Below, piece after piece: positions 1-12,465 of a DNA stretch of 64,000 nt. The stretch is from Panorpa germanica (lineage: Eukaryota; Arthropoda; Insecta; Mecoptera; Panorpidae), in the NCBI GenBank assembly GCA_963678705.1, contig OY783207.1, positions 5,642,001-5,706,000 of the forward strand, read 5' to 3'. A model generated the notes under the pieces. That model worked only from the letters and a program-made list of their open reading frames with translations, searched no databases and had not been told where the DNA came from. How positions within the stretch are numbered: the first letter of the stretch is position 1; the number at the start of each line of letters is the position of its first letter. The translations under genes were made by a program, and so were the position numbers.

Positions 1-56
1 GCTTTTGATGGTTACATCATGAACAGATATGTGCACAAATACTATTCAAAAGTATT

Positions 57-81
57 TAAATACATACATACATACATACAA
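57..81. repeat. (TACA)n microsatellite
   Basis: About six copies of TACA/CATA in an uninterrupted run. This is a simple repeat with no sign of function. Confidence 0.9.
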
Positions 82-147
82 ATACGACACAAGAAAATCC
101 CCTGTTATGCTATTGTTAAAAATTCTATAGAGTCACGTAATACGGTT

Positions 148-192
148 CGACTAGTTTGCAATCAGTCGACTCGTGTGCGAAGGGCCTTACAA
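148..192 (-). repeat. Transposon-end-like sequence, inverted copy of 2293-2335
   Basis: Positions 154-170 are the exact 17-base reverse complement of 2311-2327 (GTCGACTGATTGCAAAC when read on the minus strand here). Similarity continues outward: a TAAGGC start followed by a CRCACA-type segment is found in both copies. A terminus that begins TAAGGC and continues through CACAC is the sort of end seen in PIF/Harbinger-like MITEs, and resembles the better-supported element at 45984. The two copies point away from each other, so they are not the two ends of one element lying between them. Naming the family is inference. Confidence 0.45.
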
Positions 193-1446
193 TTAATGTC
201 TTTATGCAAAATTGTCTAAGGAGGCAGATCTTACAAATCGTAAAAATTTCATGTGCAAACAAACTCAACAATACGACTGATCTCTTAGCCAGTTCTCTTG
301 ATTTCTGCATCAGTACATGTAGTACCATTGTTAAATAATTAAGGCTACTGCAGTGAGTCTTCATTGATATATGTTTAAAACAAAACACAAGTACAATTTA
401 AAATCAAATCAGACTGTGTAAAACCGGACGTTAAAAATCTGAAGAGTAATAAAATTGAATTAAAATCGAATTTGAGTCGAGTCGTCTCTCGTTTATTTAA
501 CCTAGAAAAATTAAATTTCTTTGCGCATTTTCAACGAGGTTGTCTCCAGCATATCAGTAAACCAGTAGCGACCGTACATACGCTTTGCCATTCACTTTCC
601 ATCTCTTCCTCTTTTTTATTAAATACAACCAATGCATTTGAAGCTAGCAGTTTATCCAAGCTCCACAATAATTCATGACCCGTACTGAATATGACGTAGA
701 CTCTAGTGTGCGCCTAGCATTATACGCTCATATTAATTTCCATATCAAACTATTTGCTTTATACAAAATGACAATTAATGTAAATGTAAACGCCACAAGA
801 TATACATACTCGTATAACATTATTCTAGCAAGTTCTAACTTGCAAGAAGCGTGTTTCATGTGTACACGTTTCATACATCATTTCATGTTTGTTTTAAATC
901 GTATAGTTCTAGTATTTCTATATATAAATACTCATAGAAGACAGTAATCACTTGCAGATGGCTGTTTAATTGTAGTTTGGCTTACATTAGATTAATACAT
1001 CGCATCGGTCGGTTGGTTGGTCTACTTGTAATGCATATATTCTGGCAACACTTTACCGTGAATTTGTGCAATGCGAATTTGACATTAACTGGCATTGGCT
1101 TGTAGCTTTGGATTTGGATGAGTGATTTGTTTGCTGGCAACCATGTCGCCCTTTGACCTATCTCCATCCTTTTCCCTCTTGAAGAGAATTCTATAAAAAA
1201 TAAACCAATTTATTTTGGTAATTATTTTTATAAAACATTTAATTGTTGTTGTTGCAGTATATTTCTAATTTTATATTTTATAATGTTGTTTACGTTTACC
1301 AAACTGTAATTATTTTAAACGATTGAATTATTTAAATTAAATATTCATTTTAAAATAATTTGCTTTTTATGATCGTATCGCAAATATGCATCGTAATGAA
1401 AATATGTTTATTTAACGAAATATTTTAATTAATATAAAAAGTTTAA

Positions 1447-1541
1447 CCGTTTTACAAATAAACCTGTTATAGAATTTATTCCAGTTATAAACTGAGCTTA
1501 ATACCGGAATAAATTTTATAACAGGTTTATTTGTAAAGCAG
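1447..1541. mobile_element. Short hairpin MITE, family H copy 1
   Basis: Two 32-base arms (1451-1482 and 1506-1537) are reverse complements with one mismatch, around a loop of about 23 bases. The trinucleotide TAA lies immediately outside both ends (1444-1446 and 1542-1544), consistent with a 3-bp target duplication. The arms carry TTACAAATAAACCTG, which is also the terminal sequence of the element at 39723-39833. It encodes nothing. A 3-bp TWA duplication points to PIF/Harbinger-type mobilisation, but the element is only 95 bp, so that assignment is inference. Confidence 0.7.
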
Positions 1542-1544
1542 TAA

Positions 1545-3499
1545 TTCAAGGCTATCGTATCAAGTTATAATTAACTGATTTTGAGGCTTTACTCTCGCCA
1601 GGTCTGAGGATGCCGCCCCTTTTGCCCACTTCTGAAACATCCAGTGTATAATACTATACTTTTTTAGCCAAATAAAACCAAAAATGTTTTTTATAGCAAG
1701 AGTATATTACAGCAAGTGCAAAATACCATAGTTCCGTCACTTTCTTTTTAAGTGTTTCACGATGTATCGCTTTGAAATCGTTGAAGACCTCGTACGTGTC
1801 CCTTGCTCTTCGTATAGAATCGAAAATAGATCAAAGTGTTTACTCGGATAGGCCTCTGAATAGGGAAACGATATCTAAACGTGAACTTCGTTCAGGTCCC
1901 AAGCTGTTGAGCACGAACAAGAGCTGATAGAAGTTCCGTTTCCTTTCGTGTGCGTCCACAGAGATTTTATTACAGCTGGAGGATAAATATATTAATTTTA
2001 TTTACTGGAAAATGTAACAGTTTATTATATAGTAACATACAAAAACAACGAAATACTTGTGACAGTCTAACAGGGGAATATATAAGGTTATATAATGTAA
2101 CTGTATAACCACTGCGCTACCACTATGGGTTCGCTACGGCCATGTTTTGTGGTTTCTATGTAAACTTCTACTACGCCGAGTGACTATCCTGCCGTAAAAT
2201 TAACTACGTCAATGTTTTATGCCAGAGATTTTATCCGCATTTTTTTGCTGTATTTATATTATAGATATTATAAAAGAATTATATCTCACAATAAGGCTGC
2301 CCACACATGGGTCGACTGATTGCAAACGCGAGCCCCAAATCTGCCCGAATTGAATGAGAATGCAACTGTGTTGTTAGTGAGAGAACACACACAAACTAAT
2401 TTGAAATTGGTTTCGAGCACGTTTCGAGCGACTCTGTTTCTTGTCAACAGCAATAGTATTTAGTTTTTATATTCTAAATTGTAAAGTAACATGTATATTT
2501 TTGATTTTTAGCAAGATGGTTGAAAACCTAAATAAATATAAAAATATGTTTATTTCACGAAAAATGTATGTACTAGCAGTTGGTAATACAAGTATTGCTG
2601 TCTCTCTCTGTCTACCGTTTTGTATGATAAGTAAACAGCTTACACATAAATCTCAAAGATGTAAAAGAATAATCTTCTAGTCAAAGTACTCTATAACCGT
2701 AACACAACATTTTCTATTACAAGTTTCCTTTATTGATAATGGAAAGGTTCTGATAACAAATCTCTTTCACTGTAAAACACTATTTAGTGCAGGGGTTTGT
2801 GAAAGATATAGTGCGAGAGAGGATAGAGGATAGTGGTGTGTTGAGGGGGAGGTGGTGTATACGTAAACGTAGACGTCTAGTCATTGTGAGAGTTAACACG
2901 CTCAAGAAAAAGCCATTGTAGTTTGAAACCGGAAACTGGACGTTGGTCGATGTTCGTTGTCCGTAACGGCGCAAGTATAGACGAATAACGACGTAACACC
3001 TCAACGTTTTCCACCCCTCACACTAACCCTTATAAGGAACATCCCTGATATAAAGCATTGTATGTTTGAACCTGATATGGAAGTACCGGAAAGTAGAATT
3101 TACAGATTTACAAAAAAAAAGTGTTTTCTAAAAAACGTGAAGCGCTGCGCAAGATGAAACAAAGATTGAGATCTTTTAATGTGTCTTTGGAGAAATTTTC
3201 TTTTTTTCTTGTATATCTTATTGATACAAATCTTTAATACATTGAAATTAGTACAGGCTCCGTATTTCGTCGTTTTATCAGATTAAGTCGAATTTATAAA
3301 GATAAGCTAACAGCGATTTTCTTAAGAAATAAATGAAACTTTTACCAGCTGTTAAGATTTAGATGCTTATGGGTCTATTTCTTTATGGATCATATCATTA
3401 TCTAGAATCTATGATACGTATACTTTCAAATGTTAATTTATGTGAATTTTAACAAATATTGTAATAAACAGATATTTTTGTATGCTGCGTATTAGTTCC
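1545..3499. other. Non-coding DNA with a G-rich block
   Basis: No gene is recognised. A purine/G-rich block lies at about 2800-2862, with its densest part at 2841-2860. A tRNA A-box-like string on the minus strand near 2105-2130 has no matching B box and is not called. The start of a transposon-end-like repeat lies at 2293-2335. Confidence 0.55.
2293..2335 (+). repeat. Transposon-end-like sequence, inverted partner of 148-192
   Basis: It begins TAAGGCTGCCCACACATGG and continues into the 17 bases shared exactly, in inverse orientation, with 154-170. It looks like the left terminus of a MITE. I found no matching right terminus within the next few kilobases, so it may be a solo or truncated end. 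Confidence 0.45.
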
Positions 3500-3560
3500 C
3501 TACAATCAATTTGGATCCGAAACGTATTAAATTCGAATACGATATTCTAGAACTCGACTT
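3500..3560 (-). repeat. Dispersed repeat R1, short copy
   Basis: The reverse complement of this stretch matches the 3' part of the R1 copies at 26257-26672 and 53918-54230, including GAATATCGTATT-like and GGATCCAAATTG-like blocks. Read on the + strand it translates to NLDPKRIKFEYDILELDL before a TAA stop, and related peptides can be read from the other copies. It is truncated at about 60 bases. Whether the open reading is a real coding remnant is unknown. Confidence 0.6.
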
Positions 3561-6500
3561 GATGGCGTAAGCTAAAATAGTAAGCATAGAAGGGTGTACA
3601 ACTTTTAAAATCCTTCCTTATTTCACTCCTAAACCTTGTAAACTGCTACATTAAATATGTTCTCATTGCTCACATTAACTAAAATTCCCATAAGCGGACT
3701 TCTCATATATTTTCCAGAGCTTTGGTGCTAGTTGAAGGAACATGGGGTCACATTTCATACAGTTTCCCCATACAAATGCCTCCACTGCCCATACGTGGGT
3801 ATTTATATTTGTTTTAATGTGAAGCGACCTCTATTATACACTAGCGTTTGGCTATTGTTTAATATTCTCATTGTTTTAAGGTTTGGTTCACTGTAACTTA
3901 AATATGCGTTAAAACAGTTCTGATGTACAAATTATAAACCGTAAAATTTTATATTAATAGGGAGGAGGAAATCCATTTAAACAGTGAAATGTTAGTGCTG
4001 TAACATGTGCTATTTGGCACAGAATGTAACTAGAAATTACGCTTGGCATGTTTAGATATCTAGGCCATAGATGAAGAACATACGTTTCTAGTAAACTCAT
4101 TGTGGGGTTTATAAATATAGCTTAATCATATTTTCATCCTCCTTTACCACCTCTTCGCTCTTTCTCGACTCTTTTCTTGACATTCCTCTCCCATTTGTGT
4201 TCTGTTTTGTTTTCTCTATTACTTCTTCTTTTCTTTGCTTCTCACTTTTTCCAATGCTTTATTTTGCACTATATTTTATTTACCTTTTTTATTATGGTTT
4301 GGCGTTTCTCCTTTACACCTTCTGTTTTTCTATTCTCTCCTTCATTCTCTTTTTTTGATAGTCCTCTTACCCTCTTTAATTTGTTGCTTCTGTCTCTTTT
4401 TTTTCGTTAGATCGTCCTCCTGTAGATTCACTTCAGATGTTGCTATATGAATTAGGGGACATCCACAAATTTAATGATTTTTAAACCGCTTCCCCCACTC
4501 GTCATCCTTGTCAGGTCTTGTCACATCACTCATTTGTTAAAAACATTACTGCTTTTACTATTTTTTTGGGTGTAGAATTTAAGATTGGATGTAATGTAAT
4601 CTCTCCCCACTTTTTTCACATCGTTCACTTTTAGCAAACGCTGTTTTTGATGTTGATGTTTTTGTGGGACTGTATTTTCTTTTATAACAGTATATTTACA
4701 AGATGAGTCAAATATTTTATTTGGAACAGATTTATTTATTAAGCTAATTGCAAAATCAGCTGCCATTAAAAACTCCACCATTTATTTATTTAGTATAAAC
4801 CTTTTAAGCTCTTTCATTTTTTTTTTATCCACCATCAGAAAAAACTAAATTAAACATTGGATCAATTTGGCAATGAGTGTCACTTGATTGATCCTGTCAC
4901 AAAATAAATAAATCTGTTAATTATTGAATGGTCATTAAAGCGCTTTTGACAAATCATGGCACCTATAGATACACCTGTCATTTACACAAATATCATATAT
5001 TTTGATTGGTTTATGATATCAACACTCTGATTCGGCGATTCTCACACAAAGCAACATCAAAGCAATCATTCCTCTCACATACTCATATCGTCCGCACAAA
5101 GTAAATGAAAATTAATACAATTTTCTCCCAGTTTTTTTTTGGTTTGACAATTTCATGTAGTATAAATTAAGTTAGAGTTCACTGAGCGCATGCTTTCCAA
5201 GCTTTTTTTAAAATGGGGAACATAAAATGAACATTCTGAATCAAGTTATTATGTTTTTACTTCCGGTTCTGTAGTTTTTTGCTACTTTTGTCTGTTCCTG
5301 TGTTATTGTACTCGTATATGAGTATGGTATGACGGAGGGATGGTGAAACCTCAAACCCTTCAACGTGCCACGTAATTTGACACAGCGGCGGGACAATGCG
5401 ATGACACGAGCCTTACTAATTAACTAATGAGAGCGACACTGAGCCCTCTAGGGACCAATGAACTGAACTATATCGCACAGACTTTCATTATGTGTTTCTT
5501 TTATAATTATATTCATTAATTAAAAATATGTATTGTACTATTTTTTTCATATAATTAAGCCATAAGTTTCGGAATATTAATTTAAAAAGCTTTGAAGAAT
5601 AATGGATTTTAATAAATGTATCAAATCAACTTTTTATTCATAAATTTGTTTTTACATAAACCAACATTATCAATATTAAACGGACAGATTACTGTTGTAA
5701 TTGTGGTTGCGGTTTACCCAGGCGTTTCACTATCGTGACCATCTGTGTCCCTATAGTTTTCTTTGGTCAGTCTATGCTAATTCTGAATAATCTAAATTTA
5801 AATTATTCATAAGCTTTTATAACACCATCGTTTTACCACAAGTTATGTAATCATAATTTAATTTATTTATAACCGTGCTTAAACATATTCAAATTAACTA
5901 TAATTCTCGATGTTTTAACAGCAACTAAATTAGATATAATGGACCATGTAACACGTAATTGTAAGGTAGAAATATTTTTGCCTTAATTATATAGGAGAAT
6001 AATAACGCTATGGCCTTCGTAAAGCGACGTGTGTACTTAGACTTACAGCCAAATATTATATTTAGGTAATTGTAATCAAGTAACTGTTCTAATTAACCTT
6101 CGGCACTTTTCCCCTTTTTAAAGCACTAACATTTTTTCTCTAATAATATTGCAATCAAAATCTATCCTCCCAATTTACCTACAGCACTGGATTAGGCTTT
6201 GTAAACTTTGTTCACTGTGAGAGTTTTATTCGTATAGCTTTATCCTTTCTAATTTTAAATTTAGATTAACTTTTATTACGGCCCCCAGCGCCCCTTATTA
6301 TTATTTTTCATATAACTAATGATTCAAATGAAAATTAGGATTTTTGCAAATGAAGATACTATAGGTACACGCTTATTTTTAGCAAACAACAGTAAATGTT
6401 AAACGAATGCAGGTTTTAGAGGTACATATCTTGTGTTGTAATAAATTCAAGTCTGTATACGCATTGGGACAGTCAATGTGTTTTTTATATGCCACTCACG

Positions 6501-6780
6501 GTATGATTACTTTGGGAAATCTTTATTATGCATTGATGTGATGTTTGGTTGTTGTCTGGCCACCACCTTTAGTACATTCCTACAACGTCTTTTCTTACAT
6601 TCTTATTCTTATCAACATTTATTGCGTAAAAAGTTTTCGTGGTTTGAATGTAAGAAAAGTCATAAAATATTTCATGTAATATTAATAATATTCTTAAGAT
6701 GATCACTGTAAATGTATTAAAGCCTGATAGTCGGAGTGATCCGTCGTCGAGGATTGCTTTTGAGCCGTACTGTGCAACCC
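3561..6780. other. Non-coding DNA
   Basis: No gene is recognised. A long pyrimidine-rich tract occupies about 4138-4430. A somewhat G+C-richer patch at about 5361-5460, with TAAT-type homeodomain-like words, is not supported as a gene. A short C-rich string near 6281-6297 resembles part of a degenerate hAT-type terminus but stands alone. Confidence 0.55.
4138..4430 (+). other. Pyrimidine-rich low-complexity tract
   Basis: The + strand is dominated by T and C over almost 300 bases. The overlapping open frames are Leu/Phe/Ser-rich artefacts of this composition and should not be called as proteins. Similar tracts occur at 17870-18180 and 51600-52010, all pyrimidine-rich on the strand that is sense for the CELF exon. 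Confidence 0.75.
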
Positions 6781-7140
6781 GGATATTAGTTTAAATTTTC
6801 TGCGTTGAAGGCGCCCTAAACTGACCGCCATCTTGTAAATATAGTTGTAATCTGTATTTCTTGTATATCTTGAAAACTGTAACTCTTACAAAAATTTTGT
6901 AACACACTTTTTTGTAGATAGTAATATTATCAACAACTTTTTATAATCACTTTTTGGTGTAACTTTTAGAATAGCCGAAGAAATCCGTCAATAAAAACAG
7001 TCCAACCATTTTTTCAATTATTTTGAAAACCGTAAGTTTCACAAAAATTTTGTAAATAGCTTTTTTATAGATATTGATATTATCTACAACTTTTATTAAT
7101 AACTTTTAGCTGTAACTTTTATAATAAAAAAGTTATAAGC
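6781..7140 (+). repeat. Dispersed repeat R2, two tandem diverged units
   Basis: The region contains two related segments, about 6855-6975 and 7015-7135. Each runs through a TTGAAAAC-GTAA word, then ACAAAAATTTTGTAA, then TTTTTTRTAGAT, then TATCWACAACTTTT. The same series occurs inverted at 16600-16795. The shared order of words over more than 120 bases supports common descent rather than chance AT-richness. No coding capacity was seen. The family is unidentified. Confidence 0.65.
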
Positions 7141-7647
7141 AAAAAATAAACTACCCAAAATGCACGATTCGTTAATAGTTTTTTTTTTTTGACTAATATT
7201 ATTTTTATTATTCGTTTTTCACCTCATAACACAACTCATTTTCTAAGATATTTTAAAGTCTGAGTAATCTTAATTTGACGTATGTATCAATATCCATGTG
7301 TATCAAATCTCTTTAAAAGTAGTACATTTCATTTTGCAAAGATGCAGTTTGACATGCCACCCCTAATTTAAAGCATTGTTGCTTTTTCGTAGAGAGCTGC
7401 TCGTTATTCTGAAAAGAGATTAGTGCATCGTTGCGTAAAGGTATAATCCTATGATGGTACGTGGGGTGCGGGAGGGGTATTTGTCTGTCTCGTAACGTAA
7501 AAGCTCTGTAGGTCCTTCACTGACATCTCTCAAGGAAAATAAGACACCTTCGCAGCACGAAAATTATCCTGGCAACATTAATGCTATTTAATTTCAATTA
7601 TTATTACAATTAGAGCAAATATTAGACTTAACTCTTGTTAAATTTTA

Positions 7648-7654
<7 letters not shown>

Positions 7655-7692
<38 letters not shown>
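7655..7692. repeat. (TA)19 microsatellite
   Basis: A pure TA run of 38 bases. It is likely to vary in length between individuals and to be assembly-sensitive. Confidence 0.95.
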
Positions 7693-7695
<3 letters not shown>

Positions 7696-10102
7696 TTTAT
7701 TCTCTACGTATTTTTAAAGCATTATGAATTTCTTTTATGGAAGTTTTTTTTTATAGCTTTTTGTTTCATAATTCAGAGGATGTAGTATAATGGGTCATAT
7801 GACTTTATGTTTAAAAATGAAAATGAAATATATTTTAACATATTTTTTATGTGTCATGATGTTTTTTTTTCTTTTTGATTAATAAAATAAATTTCTATTT
7901 AAGCTAAAATATGTTTACAGTTAGCTATAAAAAAACTCAATGATTCAGGAGTTTTCATGGTTTTCAGTAATTATTTGGATAAGTTCAATTTTAATTATAT
8001 GAAACGTAACATATTGAGCCAAAATAAATTTAAATAATAATAATAATTTAAACGTAATTTACAGAAAGCTATACGGATCAATGACCAATCCTAAAGCTAT
8101 GTTTATGAATTTATTTGTGATAGATATCTCAACTGACTTTTTAATGATTTATCCGAGTTTCACAAATAATTTTTCGCCAAACTGTCCAATATTTTTCAAT
8201 CATATCATATTATGTTCTGTTCATGTTATGAAAGAATATCCTAGTCATCAATTTATTGCACGGACCTGTATAAATAATTGAGCTCAGCTTAAATTGATCT
8301 GCTAACGGCCATAAGCAGCTTACGGAAACTATATACCGGATATTTGGATTTTGTATATACCATAGTATGTCAAAGTTGCCATAAACCGAGCAAACCTATA
8401 ATATAACATGATGGATTAATATTTAGTCATATTACAAAATCTATATTGAACATAATCGGGGTTGTTTTCAATAAAGCGACATTTATTATTATTATTGATA
8501 GACCGGTTATGGATTCTCTATATCTCAAAGAATAGGGGGCCATCCATTTGAGGGGGCAATATGATGTTTATATTATGTATATATTATATATTACACTATA
8601 CATTTAAAGCAGAAATATTATTGGGAAGATTTTTAAAAGTTCGGTATATCCGTTTTTCAATTGAGTCTATTTGAGTCGTCTATACCTAACTGTTAAGCAA
8701 GAACTATCTTTCCGATTTGGCTGAAAAGTCACAAGTTTATAACAATCAGTAGTACCAAATTCATCAGCAAAGAAACAGCGAACTTTGTACAATCTTTCCA
8801 ATAATACTTGAACATTGAATATAATAAAAAGTTTTATTTATAAATGATGTCACACAAATTTCATGATTCTTTTTCTTATTACTTATATTATTGTATATAT
8901 AGTATATAATCATTATATATATTTATATAAAATTTTAATTTAGAATACCTCTTTACATGCGGTTAGTATCTATTCTTCTCTTTCAGACCCAAGATGTCAT
9001 GGTATGTGAACAACAGAATAAGTGTGAGAGAGAAGTTGAAGAGAAAATGAGAAAGAGAGGAATAGATACATAGAAGCAGAAGAGGGATAGAACCAGGTAA
9101 CATGAATTCGAATTTGAACAGTCAAAAAATTGCAATAAGTCATACATTTAGATTTCGACAATTTCTAATCATTATTCATTTGAATAATATTCAATATCGT
9201 TTTGATATACGAAGTATTTGCTTTATTTTTGGGAATCATCATATAAGTTTTGTACTCACTATGATTCAATCAACTCATTATAATTGTAGCAGACCTTTAT
9301 CTATATAAATACAAAATTAAGTGCTGTTCGTTTGGAAGCGTATTACTTGATAACGGCTGGACCGATTTGGCTAATTTATTTGTAATTTGTTCGTAAATTT
9401 CTAGGGAATTTTTGGTACTATGTGCGCAAATGCCGCTATTGACAACTGATTGTAAAATTGTGAATCAAGCTAATAGTGAATTGTGAAAACATATTGAAAT
9501 TAAAACAGAACTTTCATTAAAACAATTATATGGTTCTGAACTGATAGTCTTTTTCAAATCATTTAAATTCTAGTTTAAACCAGGAACCTAGCTGGACAAA
9601 AGTGCAACATTTTAGTGTTAGATATTAAGTTTTTCTTTTCAGAAAATCATTGTTAAATATCTGTCTAGTTCCACAAGAACCAACAGATATACCGCAACGA
9701 TTTGCTGTATACAACAGAGTGATAAAAGAAACATACATGACAAGTAGCACTTATCAAATTAAGTGATTGTTTGATCATAAGTAATTTAAATCTTATTTGT
9801 ACTTTGTACTTCGCCTCTCGTTTTCACTACGTCACCTACTCCCCCTTAATATATATCTCTCTCTCTTTCACTCTTACTCCCCAATAAACTTAATATAGCT
9901 CTAACCACTTTTACAAATTCACCACAAGCTCTGATAAAATACGAAGGTACATATTTGAGTTGCATCAACATGCTATACGTCCATTTTGTATGTTTTGTTC
10001 GAATATGTATAAATTGCAAATATCCATAACCGCTATTAATATACAAATAGAATCACAAACACAGTCAAAAAGGAGAGAGAGAAGAAGAGAATCCTAGTGA
10101 GT

Positions 10103-10122
10103 GAGAGAGAGAGAGAGAGAGA
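10103..10122. repeat. (GA)10 microsatellite
   Basis: A pure GA run within a purine-rich stretch at about 10070-10125. GA runs can bind GAGA-factor-type proteins in insects, but nothing else here supports a regulatory role. Confidence 0.9.
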
Positions 10123-12404
10123 TAATGATAGGAAATTGGGTTGAAGTGGGGCGAATGTGGCTTTTTGCAGTCTCCATTATTTGCACGGATTACACCGGAT
10201 TATTAATGCTATCGAATCTGCTCGTCTAATCCCTAGTTAATTAATATTTGAATTTGAATAGGTACATATGGTTTTGATCATTATATTGTAAAAGCGTGGT
10301 TCAGTGGAAAGATGTGTGAAGTGGGAAAAATGGGTGAGGGGGTAGATTCAGTGACCGTTACTATCGCTGTATATTTCATAACATATAATTGGAAGCCATG
10401 TAACAGCCTACACGCTCAACCAGCGGTTTCCCTCTTCGTTTCTCTTTTCCTGTTTATCAGTATGTTACTGATGCTGATGGACATTGAGCTACATTTTAAT
10501 TACGACTATCAATATTTTTTATGTACTTCAAAATAAGCTTGTTAAAGCTGCTTGTATCTACTGATAATTTGATATTGGAGCTTACCAAACACTCCCAAGG
10601 ACTCTGTGATAGGAAATGACGAACCTGCATTCATATTAAAGTATTGCGTTTCGAAATTTAATATCGGGAATAGTTGCTGATCCCTTAATTCCACAAAATT
10701 TTAATCTCTGTCATAAAGCTTTTAGTTTTTTATGAAATGAATATTGAAAATATATTTTCTCGATTTCATAAAATACGTTTATTTATTTTTTCGAATGCTT
10801 TTTCATAAATTAAACATCAGATTTATTTTTAATAACATGCGTTTCACCTCTGGCAAAAGCGCTGGAAAGAAGATGACAAAGCAAGTTCCTGTTTTTTTTT
10901 ATTTAGCTTTTTCAAAGCTAATTAAATAGTTATGTGAAGAAGTATATTCTAAATCCTTCGGATTAGGCAAATTCAATAATATTCAGAATAAAACCTCAGA
11001 AACAAACCAATTAGTTCGTAATATTGATGTAAGATGGCATTCAAGAAACCAGCAATGCAGTTTGTACATTTTGTTTACTTAACTACGTATGTATAGTGAG
11101 TTCAAAAGTTAATCTAAATTGGTAAAAAACTGTTCATTTCGTATTTTTTAATAGAAAAAGGATTGGAGAGAAGGGTGTATAAATTACAAAAATAAAGCCT
11201 GTATAATTACGCAGAAAAAATAATTATAAATATTATATAGAAGAACCTTATATGTTAATTTATATTCAAATTTTCTTCTAATATGTAAAATTATGGCTTG
11301 AAACATGATAATACACTTTTTTTGTTTTATTTTTATATTAAAATTTTCCATCATATATGAAAAGTTTAAAAATATAATTGAAAACGTGTTTTATCTATAT
11401 GATGTAAGCTAATTTAATCTGGAATTTATCGTATGAAAGTTATAAACTATATGATGTGTGCTACTCGAGGGTGTGCTCTGCCACGTTTTGTGTCTGTCTG
11501 TGTGTGTGTGTGCCATGTTATGCCACGTGGGATATCTGATACGTGTGATGCACATTACTACCGTCTACTGGAAACCGAATCTCTACATTTAACATCAATT
11601 ACTAATTAGAATGGAAACCGCAAACCTGTTTGAATACTTGTAAGGTGCATCTTCGTGGAAGATCTTTAACTGGTGCGTTTTCAATCCTAATACTAGGATT
11701 CGACTCTGTATTACTACTCGGATTTTAAGCAGCGTGCTTGTTCAGTGTTACGCTTACTAGCTTAGCACAAACTAATTACAATGTTGATTTTATATGAGTG
11801 TGAATTTCTGAAAAAATAGCGTATTTCCCAATATTATGTTATGTTTCACTATTGCCAATTATTTGTTAATCAAACAGCAATACAACCGAGCAATATCCCA
11901 ATTATTTTAAATCCTAGGGTGAGTTATTTTGTTTGTTATTACACGATTATTATTTCAACTATTTGCAATTTCTATTTATCTATCCCATAATAGACGATAT
12001 TTGTTGATTTGTCATGCATATTTTCTATTCACACACTCACTGTGTTATTATATGAAAAATTTGCAAACTTTGATGTTCATATTATTAATTGGGAATATTT
12101 TTAATTAACTCACATTATATGAATTCCAATTTAAATATTTATGTTTATTATTTTGAATTAATTAATAAACTGCAATGTGGTGTAATTATTATTTCGCTTT
12201 TCATATTTTTTTTTGTTTTGTGTTTAATTTTATTAATAAATATTGAACTAATTGGAGGAGTGTCTCTTTGAAAAATATATTTTAGTTTCTATTCCAAAAC
12301 ATAAGAAATCATAGATCTTGGATTATCTTTTTATACCAAAGATGTATTAATCCAATCCAGTTCTTCAATGTTTACGTATTCTTCTGTTTCTTCTGGGTGA
12401 TTAA

Positions 12405-12465
12405 CATAGATGCGGATTAAGTCTGTTCAAAGCCCTTGGCGATATAGTTTGATGGGCCCCAATGC
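12405..12465. repeat. Possible degenerate hAT-type transposon end
   Basis: The stretch contains GCGGATTAAG and later GATGGGCCCC, spaced as in the GGATTAAG...GGGCCCC termini that are common in degenerate hAT (ZMYM-associated) elements. Similar isolated words are found at 6281-6297 and 16194-16205. No transposase frame can be read nearby. The assignment is inference from word similarity only. Confidence 0.25.

Larger units (their letters stand above)
1..1443. other. Non-coding AT-rich DNA
   Basis: No gene is recognised. The short open frames here have no recognisable domains and fit chance. A (TACA)n microsatellite lies at about 57-81, and one end of an inverted repeat shared with 2.3 kb lies at 148-192. 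If the CELF exon at 27 kb has further 5' exons to the left, this could be intron or upstream intergenic DNA; the sequence does not say which. Confidence 0.6.

Noticed and set aside
2095..2135. tRNA or tRNA-derived SINE on the minus strand (A-box-like TAGCGCAGTGG)
   Set aside because: No B box (GGTTCGA-type) at the expected distance, and no cloverleaf can be drawn.
4177..4450. Two hydrophobic open frames of 71-77 codons
   Set aside because: Same explanation: a pyrimidine-rich tract creates Phe/Leu/Ser-rich readings in two frames at once.
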